A stretch of 64,000 bases of DNA from Bacteroidetes bacterium UBA7662. Its GTDB lineage: Bacteria > Bacteroidota > Bacteroidia > UBA7662. The position numbers were made by a program, and so were the translations under genes. Each line of letters opens with the position of its first letter. Within the stretch, counting starts at the first letter, position 1. The stretch covers positions 94,105 to 158,104 of the forward strand of contig DLHS01000005.1 in assembly GCA_002483345.1 (NCBI GenBank). The letters run 5' to 3'. Shown piece after piece: positions 52,682 through 59,758 of this stretch. The notes beneath the pieces were generated by a model. The model ran no database searches, was not told where the DNA came from, and worked only from the letters and a program-made list of their open reading frames with translations.

Positions 52682-52916
52682 GAGATTAGTATTTGGGTTT
52701 ATTGTATAAATATATAAAACACATTCTGAACTCTAATTTTTTTTTTGATTAACTGTAAATGAAAAAAACTTGAACGGGATGTTGCATAAGTGCTGCGATT
52801 TTTTGTTTGTACTCAGGATTGTAACTCTTGTGATTTGCTTTCAATTTTAGTTCTTTGACCTGTAATACACAACTTTGTATTGAAGCTGCCGGTTTGTAAA
52901 ATTCTTCAACTTTCTA
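52682..52916. other. AT-rich gap without a gene
   Basis: A 235-base stretch of low-complexity AT-rich DNA with A/T tracts. No gene or clear signal is seen. Confidence 0.5.
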
Positions 52917-53082
52917 ATGGGTAAAATACTACATCGGTCGCGGCAAACCCATCGAGAAAATCGAAAACGGAGTTGAAGTAGTAGCCGACATAACAGCCGC
53001 AGAGGCCTTCATCTACGACAACGATGGCAAGAAGTACCTGAAATTCGCTTTGGTAGATCGCAAAGAAGCAGATCAGCATTGA
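52917..53082 (+). pseudogene. small gene broken by one extra base after the ATG
   Basis: An ATG at 52917-52919 is followed by one extra G and then a 53-codon open frame (52921-53079) ending in TGA. The frame encodes VKYYIGRGKPIEK, then EVVADITAAEAFIYDNDG and KYLKFALVDRKEA. Removing one G from the GGG run (52919-52921) gives an intact frame that begins MVKYYIGRG. The codons are richer in G and C than the surroundings, like the core genome. No family is recognised. It is either a decayed gene or a base-call error. Confidence 0.55.
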
Positions 53083-53164
53083 CGTACACACAGCGCTTAC
53101 CTATCATCTAAAGGCGAAGCTTAAGTCCGAAGGGAATGAGAGAGTCGCAAGTGCTGGCTCTTTT

Positions 53165-53803
53165 TTAAATATTAAAACCTTTAGATTCAAGAAGATATTT
53201 TAGGTCGTATATAGCCGATGCAGTATTAGGAGGGCTTAATTTAGATTCATTACAAGCTTTTGCGAATAAAAGTATGAAATCTTCTGGTTTGTTGAAGCTC
53301 TCTCTGAATGCTCTTTCAATTTGAGAAGAGTCTAATTTTTTGAAGAGAAACATTGCCCCTACAAGAGCACTAAACGCATTATCATTCTTAATTCGAGCAT
53401 GATTCACAGCGGATTTTAAATAATAGGCAGCGGCCATTATTGGGTTATTCACTTCGATCAATTTTGCCTGTGTAAATTCAATTGCGGCTTCTAGTTTGAT
53501 ATCGGCGACATTCAATTGCTCTTTAGTTGCCTCGATTTCATCTTTAAGTGCCTGTGAGAGTTGTTCGAATTCTATTTTAGACTTGTTGACCAGATATTCA
53601 ACTTCATCCTTGAGACCTTTATTTACTCTAAAAACTGACCAGATGTTAACAGCCAAACCAATAGAAAATATAATGGCCATCACTGTTAGTAAATTGGCAA
53701 ATGAATCTTGATAGAATTGTTGGGAGAGTTTTAGGATTTCAGATTCAGTTATTACATTTTGAGCTACGTACATGGTATCCTGAGCAAGTTTTATTGTATC
53801 CAT
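53165..53803 (-). CDS. hypothetical membrane protein with coiled coil
   Basis: 212 residues from the ATG at 53803 (MDTIKLAQD); the longer frame begins with a TTG at 53851. One TM segment (about 37-58, LLTVMAIIFSIGLAVNIWSVF) precedes a charged coiled-coil (VEYLVNKSKIEFEQLSQALK, then EIEATKEQL), then a helical C-terminal region with repeat-like NNPIMAAAYYLKSAVNHA. It is not recognised. It is AT-rich relative to flanks. Confidence 0.6.
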   Translation of the reverse strand: MDTIKLAQDTMYVAQNVITESEILKLSQQFYQDSFANLLTVMAIIFSIGLAVNIWSVFRVNKGLKDEVEYLVNKSKIEFEQLSQALKDEIEATKEQLNVADIKLEAAIEFTQAKLIEVNNPIMAAAYYLKSAVNHARIKNDNAFSALVGAMFLFKKLDSSQIERAFRESFNKPEDFILLFAKACNESKLSPPNTASAIYDLKYLLESKGFNI

Positions 53804-53884
53804 CCTTTTTTCTTGAAATATAGAGTATCTCTTTAAGACCTCACACTTCAAACTACACGGTAGTTCGCTTCGATCGCTGATGCT

Positions 53885-54046
53885 TTATTCCTCATGAATA
53901 ATCGCAGATAGAAAATATTTTCGTTTTAGTTCATCAATTCCTCCCTCTAGTGAAACTTCAATTTCATCTTGGATAATATGTAAATTCACCTGCAATAGAA
54001 TCTGCTCTGCAAGATTGATGAATGCAAACAGATTGATTATTGTCAT
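53885..54046 (-). CDS. 53-residue hypothetical protein coupled to the HEPN-like gene
   Basis: 53 residues (MTIINLFAFINLAEQILLQV, then acidic and basic helix EVSLEGGIDELKRKY). It starts on the ATGA of the upstream stop, so it is coupled. It is short and lacks a recognised motif. It could be a partner such as an antitoxin, or the split-off end of the HEPN-like protein. Confidence 0.45.
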   Translation of the reverse strand: MTIINLFAFINLAEQILLQVNLHIIQDEIEVSLEGGIDELKRKYFLSAIIHEE

Positions 54047-54531
54047 ATTTTCTCCTTCATTATTAAAGTCATCAAACGAGTGTCGTTGCGCTTTATCACA
54101 TATGTAAATGAATGGTTGAGCATACTATTACCCCGTTTATTTTCAAGTGAAACGTCATGAACTAAAGAGCATCGAAAAGCATAGAGCGCATTCATTTCCT
54201 TTTCCTCCAGATGATCAGCAAAATAATGGAAGACACTGATAAACTCTTTCTTTAAAGTCTTCTTATGCTTTGGTTTAATTGTTTTTCCAATTGTTTCTAG
54301 AATTATCATGTAACCAATTACGCCCAGTAGTTTATGACTTTCAAAGTTTACATCTAAACTGAGTAATGCTCCTGAAGTCTTGTCTCTATTACACAAGGAC
54401 CTTGCATCTTGTAGAATTTTAGCTAACGGTGTGAAAATGTGAATTCCTTCAGTTGTAGTTCCATTTAAACTAAAAAGGCCAGAAAGATAAATACGGTCTA
54501 ATTCTATTGAGTTATTTTTCATTGGATGCAT
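54043..54531 (-). CDS. HEPN-like hypothetical protein
   Basis: 162 residues from the ATG at 54531 (a TTG at 54546 and another ATG at 54522 are alternatives). It is mainly helical. The segment ALYAFRCSLVHDVSL contains the RX4H pattern (Arg120, His125) of HEPN-domain ribonucleases, in the form R-x-S-L-V-H that follows a long helix. Confidence is limited since the residue after Arg is Cys, not the usual polar one. It lies in the AT-rich island with a coupled 53-residue gene. Confidence 0.5.
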   Translation of the reverse strand: MHPMKNNSIELDRIYLSGLFSLNGTTTEGIHIFTPLAKILQDARSLCNRDKTSGALLSLDVNFESHKLLGVIGYMIILETIGKTIKPKHKKTLKKEFISVFHYFADHLEEKEMNALYAFRCSLVHDVSLENKRGNSMLNHSFTYVIKRNDTRLMTLIMKEKI

Positions 54532-54546
54532 TTTATACAATATCAA

Positions 54547-54816
54547 CTAATCATTTCAATTACAAACACTGCAGGGTTTGATGTCTGAGGCTTTGAGAAG
54601 GATATCCTGAGTTATAGGTTCACACTTGATACGAAATTCAGACGATTGATTGCCACACTGCCATGGTGTTCGGAATAAACACAGCCCTCTTGCAACCCAT
54701 CATTTATTCTGCCCCTTCTCAAATACAGAACGCATGGCCGCAAAACGTTCAGCCGCTCCTTCAAACCAATCAATCCGGAACTCAGAACAATCTGGAATTA
54801 AAGCCGCCCGGAAAAC
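54547..54816. other. gap without a gene
   Basis: A 270-base stretch between the HEPN-like gene and the tRNA. Short frames exist but none has a coding signal. It marks the right end of the AT-rich island. Confidence 0.45.
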
Positions 54817-54844
54817 AAAAAAGCCGGCTTAAAAAAGCCGGCTT
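54817..54844 (-). terminator. terminator of tRNA-Glu
   Basis: Two copies of the self-complementary AAGCCGGCTT around TTTT are followed by TTTTT on the minus strand. It lies four bases after the tRNA 3' end. Confidence 0.88.
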
Positions 54845-54848
54845 GGTG

Positions 54849-54920
54849 TAGCCCGTAGGGGAATCGAACCCCTGCTACCAGAATGAAAATCTGGCGTCCT
54901 AACCCCTAGACGAACGGGCC
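54849..54920 (-). tRNA. tRNA-Glu (anticodon TTC)
   Basis: On the minus strand the acceptor stem GGCCCGT pairs with ACGGGCT (one G-U). The anticodon arm is CCAGA-TTTTCAT-TCTGG with anticodon TTC. The T arm is GGGG-TTCGATT-CCCC, and the D arm contains TAGGGGTTAGGA. About 72 nucleotides. CCA is not encoded directly at the end. A terminator follows and gapA is divergent. Confidence 0.95.
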
Positions 54921-55050
54921 GTTTCTTCAACGTGGGTGCAAATATAGCTACATAAACTTTTGATGCAAGGCCAGGGTGAAAAAATTTTGACAGAGGCCGG
55001 TTTGCACCCTTTTTGACAGTATGTGTACAAACTACCTTAAATGGGGTACT

Positions 55051-55079
55051 TTGTATGCCTTGGGCATTTGCTATCTTTG
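55051..55079 (+). promoter_or_regulatory. promoter of gapA-pgk
   Basis: TTG (55051-55053), 18 bases, then TATCTTTG (55072-55079). A full match to TTG/TAnnTTTG, 23 bases before the gapA ATG. Confidence 0.8.
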
Positions 55080-55102
55080 TGCCTCCAAAACAACCCTTTA
55101 CC

Positions 55103-56101
55103 ATGACTAAGACCAAGATCGCGATCAATGGTTTCGGCCGTATCGGCCGACTGGCATACAAGTTCCTGTTGGACAAATCCAATGTGGAAGTGGTAGCCAT
55201 CAACGACCTCACCGACACCAAAACCCTGGCACACCTGCTGAAATACGACTCGGTGCATGGCCGTTTTAACGGAACTGTATCGCACGATGCAGATGGTATC
55301 ATTGTAAACGGACATAAAATCCGCATCTATGCCGAAAAAGATCCTGCCCAACTTCCCTGGAAAAGCCTGGGTGTGGACGTAGTGATTGAATCTACCGGCC
55401 GCTTCACCGAAAAAGAAAAGGCAGGCCTGCATTTACAGGCAGGTGCCCGCAAGGTCATCATCTCTGCACCCGCCACCGGCGATCTGAAAACCATCGTCCT
55501 CGGCGTAAACGACGAAGTCCTCGACGGCAGCGAAACCATCCTCTCAAACGCCAGCTGTACTACCAACTGCCTCGCGCCGATGGTGAAAGTACTCGACGAT
55601 AACTTCGGCCTCGAAAGTGGTTTCATGACCACCATACACGCCTATACCGCCGACCAGAACCTGCAGGACGCGCCACACAAAGACCTCCGTCGCGCCCGCG
55701 CCGCTGCCTACAGCATTGTGCCTACCAGCACCGGTGCCGCCAAAGCCGTGGGCCTGGTATTGCCACACCTTAAGGGCAAACTCAACGGTAACGCCATGCG
55801 CGTGCCTATCCCTGACGGTTCTGTGACTGACTTCACAGCCATCCTGAAAAAACCGGCTACCGTAGAAGAGGTGAATGCCGCTTTCAAAAAAGCCAGCGAA
55901 GGCCGTATGAAAGGCATCCTCCATTACGAGACCGATGAGATTGTTTCTATCGACATCGTAGGCGATACCCATAGCTGTATTTTCGACAGCCACATGACCA
56001 TGGTCATCGGCAACACCGTAAAAGTGGTGGGCTGGTACGACAACGAAGCCGGTTATTCGAGCCGCATCGCTGATCTGGCGGTACGGGTGGGCAGCATGTA
56101 A
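55103..56101 (+). CDS. gapA: glyceraldehyde-3-phosphate dehydrogenase, type I
   Basis: 332 residues. The NAD-binding Rossmann motif is INGFGRIGRLAYK. The catalytic cysteine is Cys152 in SNASCTTNCLAP, and the partner histidine is His179 in TTIHAYTADQ. It oxidises glyceraldehyde 3-phosphate in glycolysis. The ATG at 55103 is preferred to an upstream in-frame one at 55013 because the promoter lies between them. The pgk gene follows after nine bases. Confidence 0.97.
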   Translation: MTKTKIAINGFGRIGRLAYKFLLDKSNVEVVAINDLTDTKTLAHLLKYDSVHGRFNGTVSHDADGIIVNGHKIRIYAEKDPAQLPWKSLGVDVVIESTGRFTEKEKAGLHLQAGARKVIISAPATGDLKTIVLGVNDEVLDGSETILSNASCTTNCLAPMVKVLDDNFGLESGFMTTIHAYTADQNLQDAPHKDLRRARAAAYSIVPTSTGAAKAVGLVLPHLKGKLNGNAMRVPIPDGSVTDFTAILKKPATVEEVNAAFKKASEGRMKGILHYETDEIVSIDIVGDTHSCIFDSHMTMVIGNTVKVVGWYDNEAGYSSRIADLAVRVGSM

Positions 56102-56110
56102 TCCGGATCG

Positions 56111-57304
56111 ATGAAAAGCATACACGATATTTCATTCGCCGGCAAAAAGGTGGTGATGCGGGTCGATTTCAACGTCCCCCTCGACAAAGCCACTTTGGCG
56201 GTGAAAGATGATACCCGTATCCGGGCGGCGTTGCCCACCATCCGCAAGATTCTGAAAGACGGCGGTTCGGTGGTGCTGATGTCGCACCTGGGTCGTCCGA
56301 AGGACGGTCCTGAGGATAAGTATTCGCTGCGGCACACCCTGCGTACTTTCAGTGCGTTGCTGGGTAGTCCGGTGCAGTTTGCGGAAGATTGTATCGGCGA
56401 TGCCGCTTTTGCCCAATCGGCTGCTTTGAAAGCAGGAGAGGTGCTGTTGCTGGAAAACGTTCGTTTTTACAAGGAAGAAGAAAAGGGCGATGTGGCTTTT
56501 GCTGAAAAGCTGAGCAAGCATGGTAATTTCTACGTCAACGACGCTTTTGGCACTGCGCACCGCGAGCATGCCTCTACTGCCACCATGGCCCGTTTTTTCG
56601 GGTCGGATAAGGCGGCCGGTTACCTCATGTTTGCCGAGCTCACCAATGCCGATAAGGTGATGAAAAATGCCGAACGCCCTTACACCGCCATCATGGGGGG
56701 TGCGAAGGTGAGCGATAAGATTCTCATCATCGAAAACCTGCTCGACAGTGTCGATAATCTGCTGATCGGCGGGGGCATGGTGTATACCTTCTTCAAAGCC
56801 ATGGGCGGCCAGATCGGCAACTCGCTTTGTGAGGATGATAAGCAGGAACTGGCACTGAGCCTGATCGAAAAGGCCAAAGCCAAAGGGGTGAACCTGGTGC
56901 TGCCGGTTGATTCCATCATTGCCGATGCCTTTTCCAACGAAGCCAATACCCAAACTGCTGCCAATACAGCCATTCCTTCGGGCTGGATGGGGCTGGATAT
57001 CGGTCCGGAAGCTGTGAAACAGTTCACCGATGTGATTTCTACTTCCAAAACCGTGCTTTGGAATGGCCCGGCAGGTGTATTTGAGCTGCCAAAGTTCGAA
57101 AACGGCACCAAGGCAGTCGCGCAATCGATTGTCAAAGCCACCCAGGCCGGTGCTTTCTCCCTCATCGGCGGCGGCGATTCGGCGGCGGCCATCGCCCAGT
57201 TCGGGTTGACGGATGCCGTTAGCTACGTGAGTACCGGTGGTGGTGCCTTGCTGGAATATATGGAAGGCAAAGTACTACCCGGCGTAGCGGCATTGGAAAG
57301 CTGA
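56111..57304 (+). CDS. pgk: phosphoglycerate kinase
   Basis: 397 residues. The N-terminal substrate site is VMRVDFNVPLD followed by MSHLGRPK. The hinge and nucleotide domain have GGAKVSDKI, LWNGPAGVFE and GGGDSAAAI. It transfers phosphate from 1,3-bisphosphoglycerate to ADP, the reaction after GapA, and shares its transcript. A terminator follows 24 bases after the stop. Confidence 0.98.
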   Translation: MKSIHDISFAGKKVVMRVDFNVPLDKATLAVKDDTRIRAALPTIRKILKDGGSVVLMSHLGRPKDGPEDKYSLRHTLRTFSALLGSPVQFAEDCIGDAAFAQSAALKAGEVLLLENVRFYKEEEKGDVAFAEKLSKHGNFYVNDAFGTAHREHASTATMARFFGSDKAAGYLMFAELTNADKVMKNAERPYTAIMGGAKVSDKILIIENLLDSVDNLLIGGGMVYTFFKAMGGQIGNSLCEDDKQELALSLIEKAKAKGVNLVLPVDSIIADAFSNEANTQTAANTAIPSGWMGLDIGPEAVKQFTDVISTSKTVLWNGPAGVFELPKFENGTKAVAQSIVKATQAGAFSLIGGGDSAAAIAQFGLTDAVSYVSTGGGALLEYMEGKVLPGVAALES

Positions 57305-57327
57305 TTTTCATTTTTATTCATAGGAAG

Positions 57328-57358
57328 AGCCTCTGCTGCAAAGCGGGGGCTTTTTTTT
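57328..57358 (+). terminator. terminator of gapA-pgk
   Basis: AGCCTCTGC pairs with GCGGGGGCT (two G-U pairs) around TGCAAA, followed by eight T residues. Its T tract overlaps the next repeat. Confidence 0.88.
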
Positions 57359-57393
57359 AGACATTGAGATTTCGAGAGGCGAGAGGCGAGACT
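57355..57393 (+). repeat. gene-end repeat, copy C
   Basis: TTTTAGACATTGAGATTTCG followed by AGAGGCGAGAGGCGAGA, the third copy of the element at 9196-9236 and 29022-29062. It begins in the terminator T tract. Confidence 0.85.
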
Positions 57394-57422
57394 TTTGACA
57401 GTGCCTGCGGCACTTTAGACGG

Positions 57423-57606
57423 GTGGCCTGTAGGGCCACAAGCTGCGTAAGCACGCAAACGAAGCAATCCACCTAAAAGTGGCCTGTAGGGCCACAATCT
57501 GCGTAACCACGCAAGCGAAGCAATCCACCTAAAAAGTGGCCTGTAGGGCCACAAGCTGTGTAAGCGCGCAAGCGCCCCCAAAAAATCTCCGACCCTGTAG
57601 GGGTCG
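57423..57606. repeat. tandem array of hairpin units with TGTAG loop
   Basis: Three units begin at 57423, 57479 and 57536 (periods 56 and 57; the last is partial). Each opens with GTGGCC-TGTAG-GGCCAC, a perfect hairpin, followed by an AAGCTGCGTAAGCACGCAA-type segment. A further hairpin at 57590-57606 has a different stem, CGACCC/GGGTCG, with the same TGTAG loop. The minus strand is open through the array, but composition argues against coding. Confidence 0.88.
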
Positions 57607-57970
57607 AACAAAAGCCTCCCTTAGCACAAATCCGCCAGGCCGGCGACTGGCCGTCCTTCCCGATACGGGTTGCCTTGTTTACTTTTTCGGGAAAACCCAC
57701 CCGAAATGACAGGCCGATAAAAATCAGCTCATCCAATAGCATCAGCAAATCACCGCACCCACCTCAACTGCCCCACTTTCCCCCACCACAGGCCGTCTGC
57801 ATACTGCAAACGGCCTTTTTTGTGGCCTCCGACGTGGGGATAAGCGGTGGATTAGCCCACATTCAGGCCCGGAAAGGGGTGTTCTGGCAGGTCGTTTTCG
57901 GCCTGAAAAACGCCAAATCTGCTTGTTTTGGGCATTTTTTGAATCGACACAAATTGTGGAAAAATATAGG
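57607..57970. other. gap between the repeats and the mraZ operator
   Basis: 364 bases without a convincing gene. A hairpin at 57790-57821 (AGGCCGT...ACGGCCT, then six T) is listed separately. No clear TAnnTTTG box for mraZ was found. Confidence 0.55.
57790..57821. terminator. terminator-like hairpin upstream of mraZ
   Basis: AGGCCGT and ACGGCCT pair around an inner TGCA/TGCA, followed by T6. CCACA and TGTGG extend the symmetry outwards. No gene on either strand ends just before it, so its role is open. Confidence 0.55.
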
Positions 57971-58020
57971 GTGTCGGAGAGTGGGGGAAAGTGGGAGGAT
58001 GTGGAAATTAGTGCTACCTT
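57971..58020 (+). promoter_or_regulatory. phased repeats, probable MraZ operator
   Basis: Units begin every 10 bases: GTGTCGGAGA, GTGGGGGAAA, GTGGGAGGAT, GTGGAAATTA, GTGCTACCTT. The two or three middle units keep TGGG-type cores. In E. coli MraZ binds TGGGN repeats separated by five bases, i.e. a 10-base period, upstream of its own gene. The array lies 23-72 bases before the mraZ GTG, so autoregulation is likely. Confidence 0.8.
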
Positions 58021-58042
58021 AGTGCTTGTAAACGACCGCATT

Positions 58043-58498
58043 GTGACCCAATTCCTTGGTGAATACGAAATAAAGCTCGACGCAAAAGGGCGACTGGTGT
58101 TACCAGCTGCTTTGTTGCGTCAGTTGCCAGCCGAAGCCGGTGGCAAGCTGGTCGTGAACCGGGGTATTGAAAAATGCCTGTCGCTTTATCCTTCCAACGA
58201 ATGGGATGCCCAGATGGCGGAGCTGAACAAGCTCAACCCCTATGTGAAGGAAAACCGGGAGTTTGTGCGTTACTTCCTGCGGGGAGCTACGCCGGTGGAG
58301 CTCGACAGCGCCAACCGCATCCTCCTGCCCAAACATTTGCTCGAACATGCCGCCATTGAGAAAGATCTCGTACTGGCCGGTAATCTGAATAACATCGAAA
58401 TCTGGTCGAAGTCGTTGCACAACTCCCTGCTCGACAACGAGCCTGTTGATTTCTCAGCCCTGGCTGAAAAAGTAATGGGAGGCAGGTTCAATGGCTGA
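58043..58498 (+). CDS. mraZ: MraZ, transcriptional regulator of the dcw cluster
   Basis: 151 residues from the GTG at 58043 (TQFLGEYEIKLDAKGRLVLPA, the family start). The second AbrB-like half is in RYFLRGATPVELDSANRILLP. It binds the phased repeats upstream and represses its own operon. A longer frame starts at 57923 but would cover the operator. It overlaps rsmH by eight bases. Confidence 0.94.
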   Translation: MTQFLGEYEIKLDAKGRLVLPAALLRQLPAEAGGKLVVNRGIEKCLSLYPSNEWDAQMAELNKLNPYVKENREFVRYFLRGATPVELDSANRILLPKHLLEHAAIEKDLVLAGNLNNIEIWSKSLHNSLLDNEPVDFSALAEKVMGGRFNG

Positions 58499-59402
58499 TC
58501 TTGAATACCATATCCCCGTCATGCTGGAGCCCTGTCTTGAAGGGCTTGATATACAACCCGGAGGCACCTATGTAGATGTGACCTTTGGCGGCGGCGGGCA
58601 CAGCAGGGCCATACTCGACCGACTGGGCGAAAACGGGCGTTTAATCGCTTTCGACCAGGATGAAGATGTGAAGGCCCACCTCCCCGAGGATGGGCGCTTC
58701 TCTTTAGTGGATGAGAACTTCCGGCACCTGAAGCGTTTTTTGCGCCTTCACAACGCCCTTCCGGTAGATGGTATCCTGGCTGATCTCGGCGTGTCTTCGC
58801 ACCAGTTTGATGAAGCCGAACGTGGCTTCAGCTTCCGGGCCGATGCCCGGCTCGACATGCGCATGGACCGCCGTACGGAGCGTACTGCCTGGGATATCAT
58901 CAATAACTACGACGAAGAAGCTTTGCGCAACATCCTGCGTACCTACGGCGAACTGACCAATGCCGGCTTTACGGCCAAATGTATTGTAAGGGCCCGTTCG
59001 CAGCAGCAGATAGATACGGTAGGTCAGCTGAAAGAAGCCGTAGCCGCGGCCATGGGCCGTGACAAGCAGGCTAAGTTTCTGGCCAAACTGTTTCAGGCCA
59101 TCCGCATCGAATTGAATGAGGAGATAGATGCCTTACGGGCATTTCTCACCCAGTCGGTGGATGTGCTGAAGCCCGGTGGCCGGCTGGTGGTGATGAGCTA
59201 CCATTCGCTCGAAGACCGGTTGGTGAAGAACTTCATCAAACGCGGGAATTTCGAAGGCGACATCCACAAGGATTTTTTCGGCAACGACCTGCGCGCTTTT
59301 GATCCGCTCAATGGCAAGGCCATTGTGCCTGATGCGGAGGAAGAAGCCCGCAATCCCCGTTCACGTTCGGCTAAACTCAGGATAGGAGTGAAAAGAGCAT
59401 GA
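58491..59402 (+). CDS. rsmH: 16S rRNA (cytosine-1402-N4) methyltransferase
   Basis: 303 residues. The SAM motif is DVTFGGGGHSRAIL, with LIAFDQDEDV and the family segment DGILADLGVSSHQFD, GFSFRADARLDMRMD. The C-terminus has SYHSLEDRLVKNFI. It methylates C1402 in the ribosomal P site. It overlaps mraZ and the FtsL gene (ATGA). Confidence 0.97.
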   Translation: MADLEYHIPVMLEPCLEGLDIQPGGTYVDVTFGGGGHSRAILDRLGENGRLIAFDQDEDVKAHLPEDGRFSLVDENFRHLKRFLRLHNALPVDGILADLGVSSHQFDEAERGFSFRADARLDMRMDRRTERTAWDIINNYDEEALRNILRTYGELTNAGFTAKCIVRARSQQQIDTVGQLKEAVAAAMGRDKQAKFLAKLFQAIRIELNEEIDALRAFLTQSVDVLKPGGRLVVMSYHSLEDRLVKNFIKRGNFEGDIHKDFFGNDLRAFDPLNGKAIVPDAEEEARNPRSRSAKLRIGVKRA

Positions 59403-59758
59403 ATACGCTGAAAGAAAAACCACAGGAAAAAAAGGCGAAGTCGGGCAGAAACCTGAACCCCATGCGCCTGCTCGATCCCGAGCTCTACCTCAAGGTGAGT
59501 TCGTTCAGTAACAACCTGCCCTTTATCGCCCTGCTGTGTGTGCTGGCGCTGATTTACATCGCCAACTCCCACCAGGTATACAAAAACATACGGAACATCA
59601 ACAAAATCGAAACCGAGATCAAAGATCTGCGGAGCGAGTATATCACCATCAAAAGTGACCTGATGTTTCAAAGCAAACAAAGCGAGGTGGCCCGCAAGGT
59701 GGAGCCTACCGGACTGAAAGAACTGAGAACCGCCCCTAAAAAAATCTACCTCGACTGA
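59399..59758 (+). CDS. ftsL: FtsL-like cell division protein
   Basis: 119 residues. A cytosolic N-terminus (about 1-38), one TM segment (about 40-56, LPFIALLCVLALIYIAN), and a periplasmic coiled coil (KNIRNINKIETEIKDLRSE). Topology, size and position between rsmH and ftsI fit FtsL of Bacteroidota, which recruits FtsI/FtsW. The start overlaps rsmH by four bases and its stop overlaps the ftsI start by one. Confidence 0.87.
   Translation: MNTLKEKPQEKKAKSGRNLNPMRLLDPELYLKVSSFSNNLPFIALLCVLALIYIANSHQVYKNIRNINKIETEIKDLRSEYITIKSDLMFQSKQSEVARKVEPTGLKELRTAPKKIYLD

Noticed and set aside
57423..57606. CRISPR array
   Set aside because: The units are whole 56-57 base copies with no variable spacers, and no cas gene is present.
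57473..57748. 91-codon open frame on the minus strand with CGPTGHF repeats
   Set aside because: It follows the tandem hairpin array; periods of 56 and 57 bases do not keep a frame, and the nucleotide structure explains the repeats.
57675..58022. 115-codon plus-strand frame before mraZ
   Set aside because: No homology or coding pattern is visible, and it covers the terminator-like hairpin and the MraZ operator.
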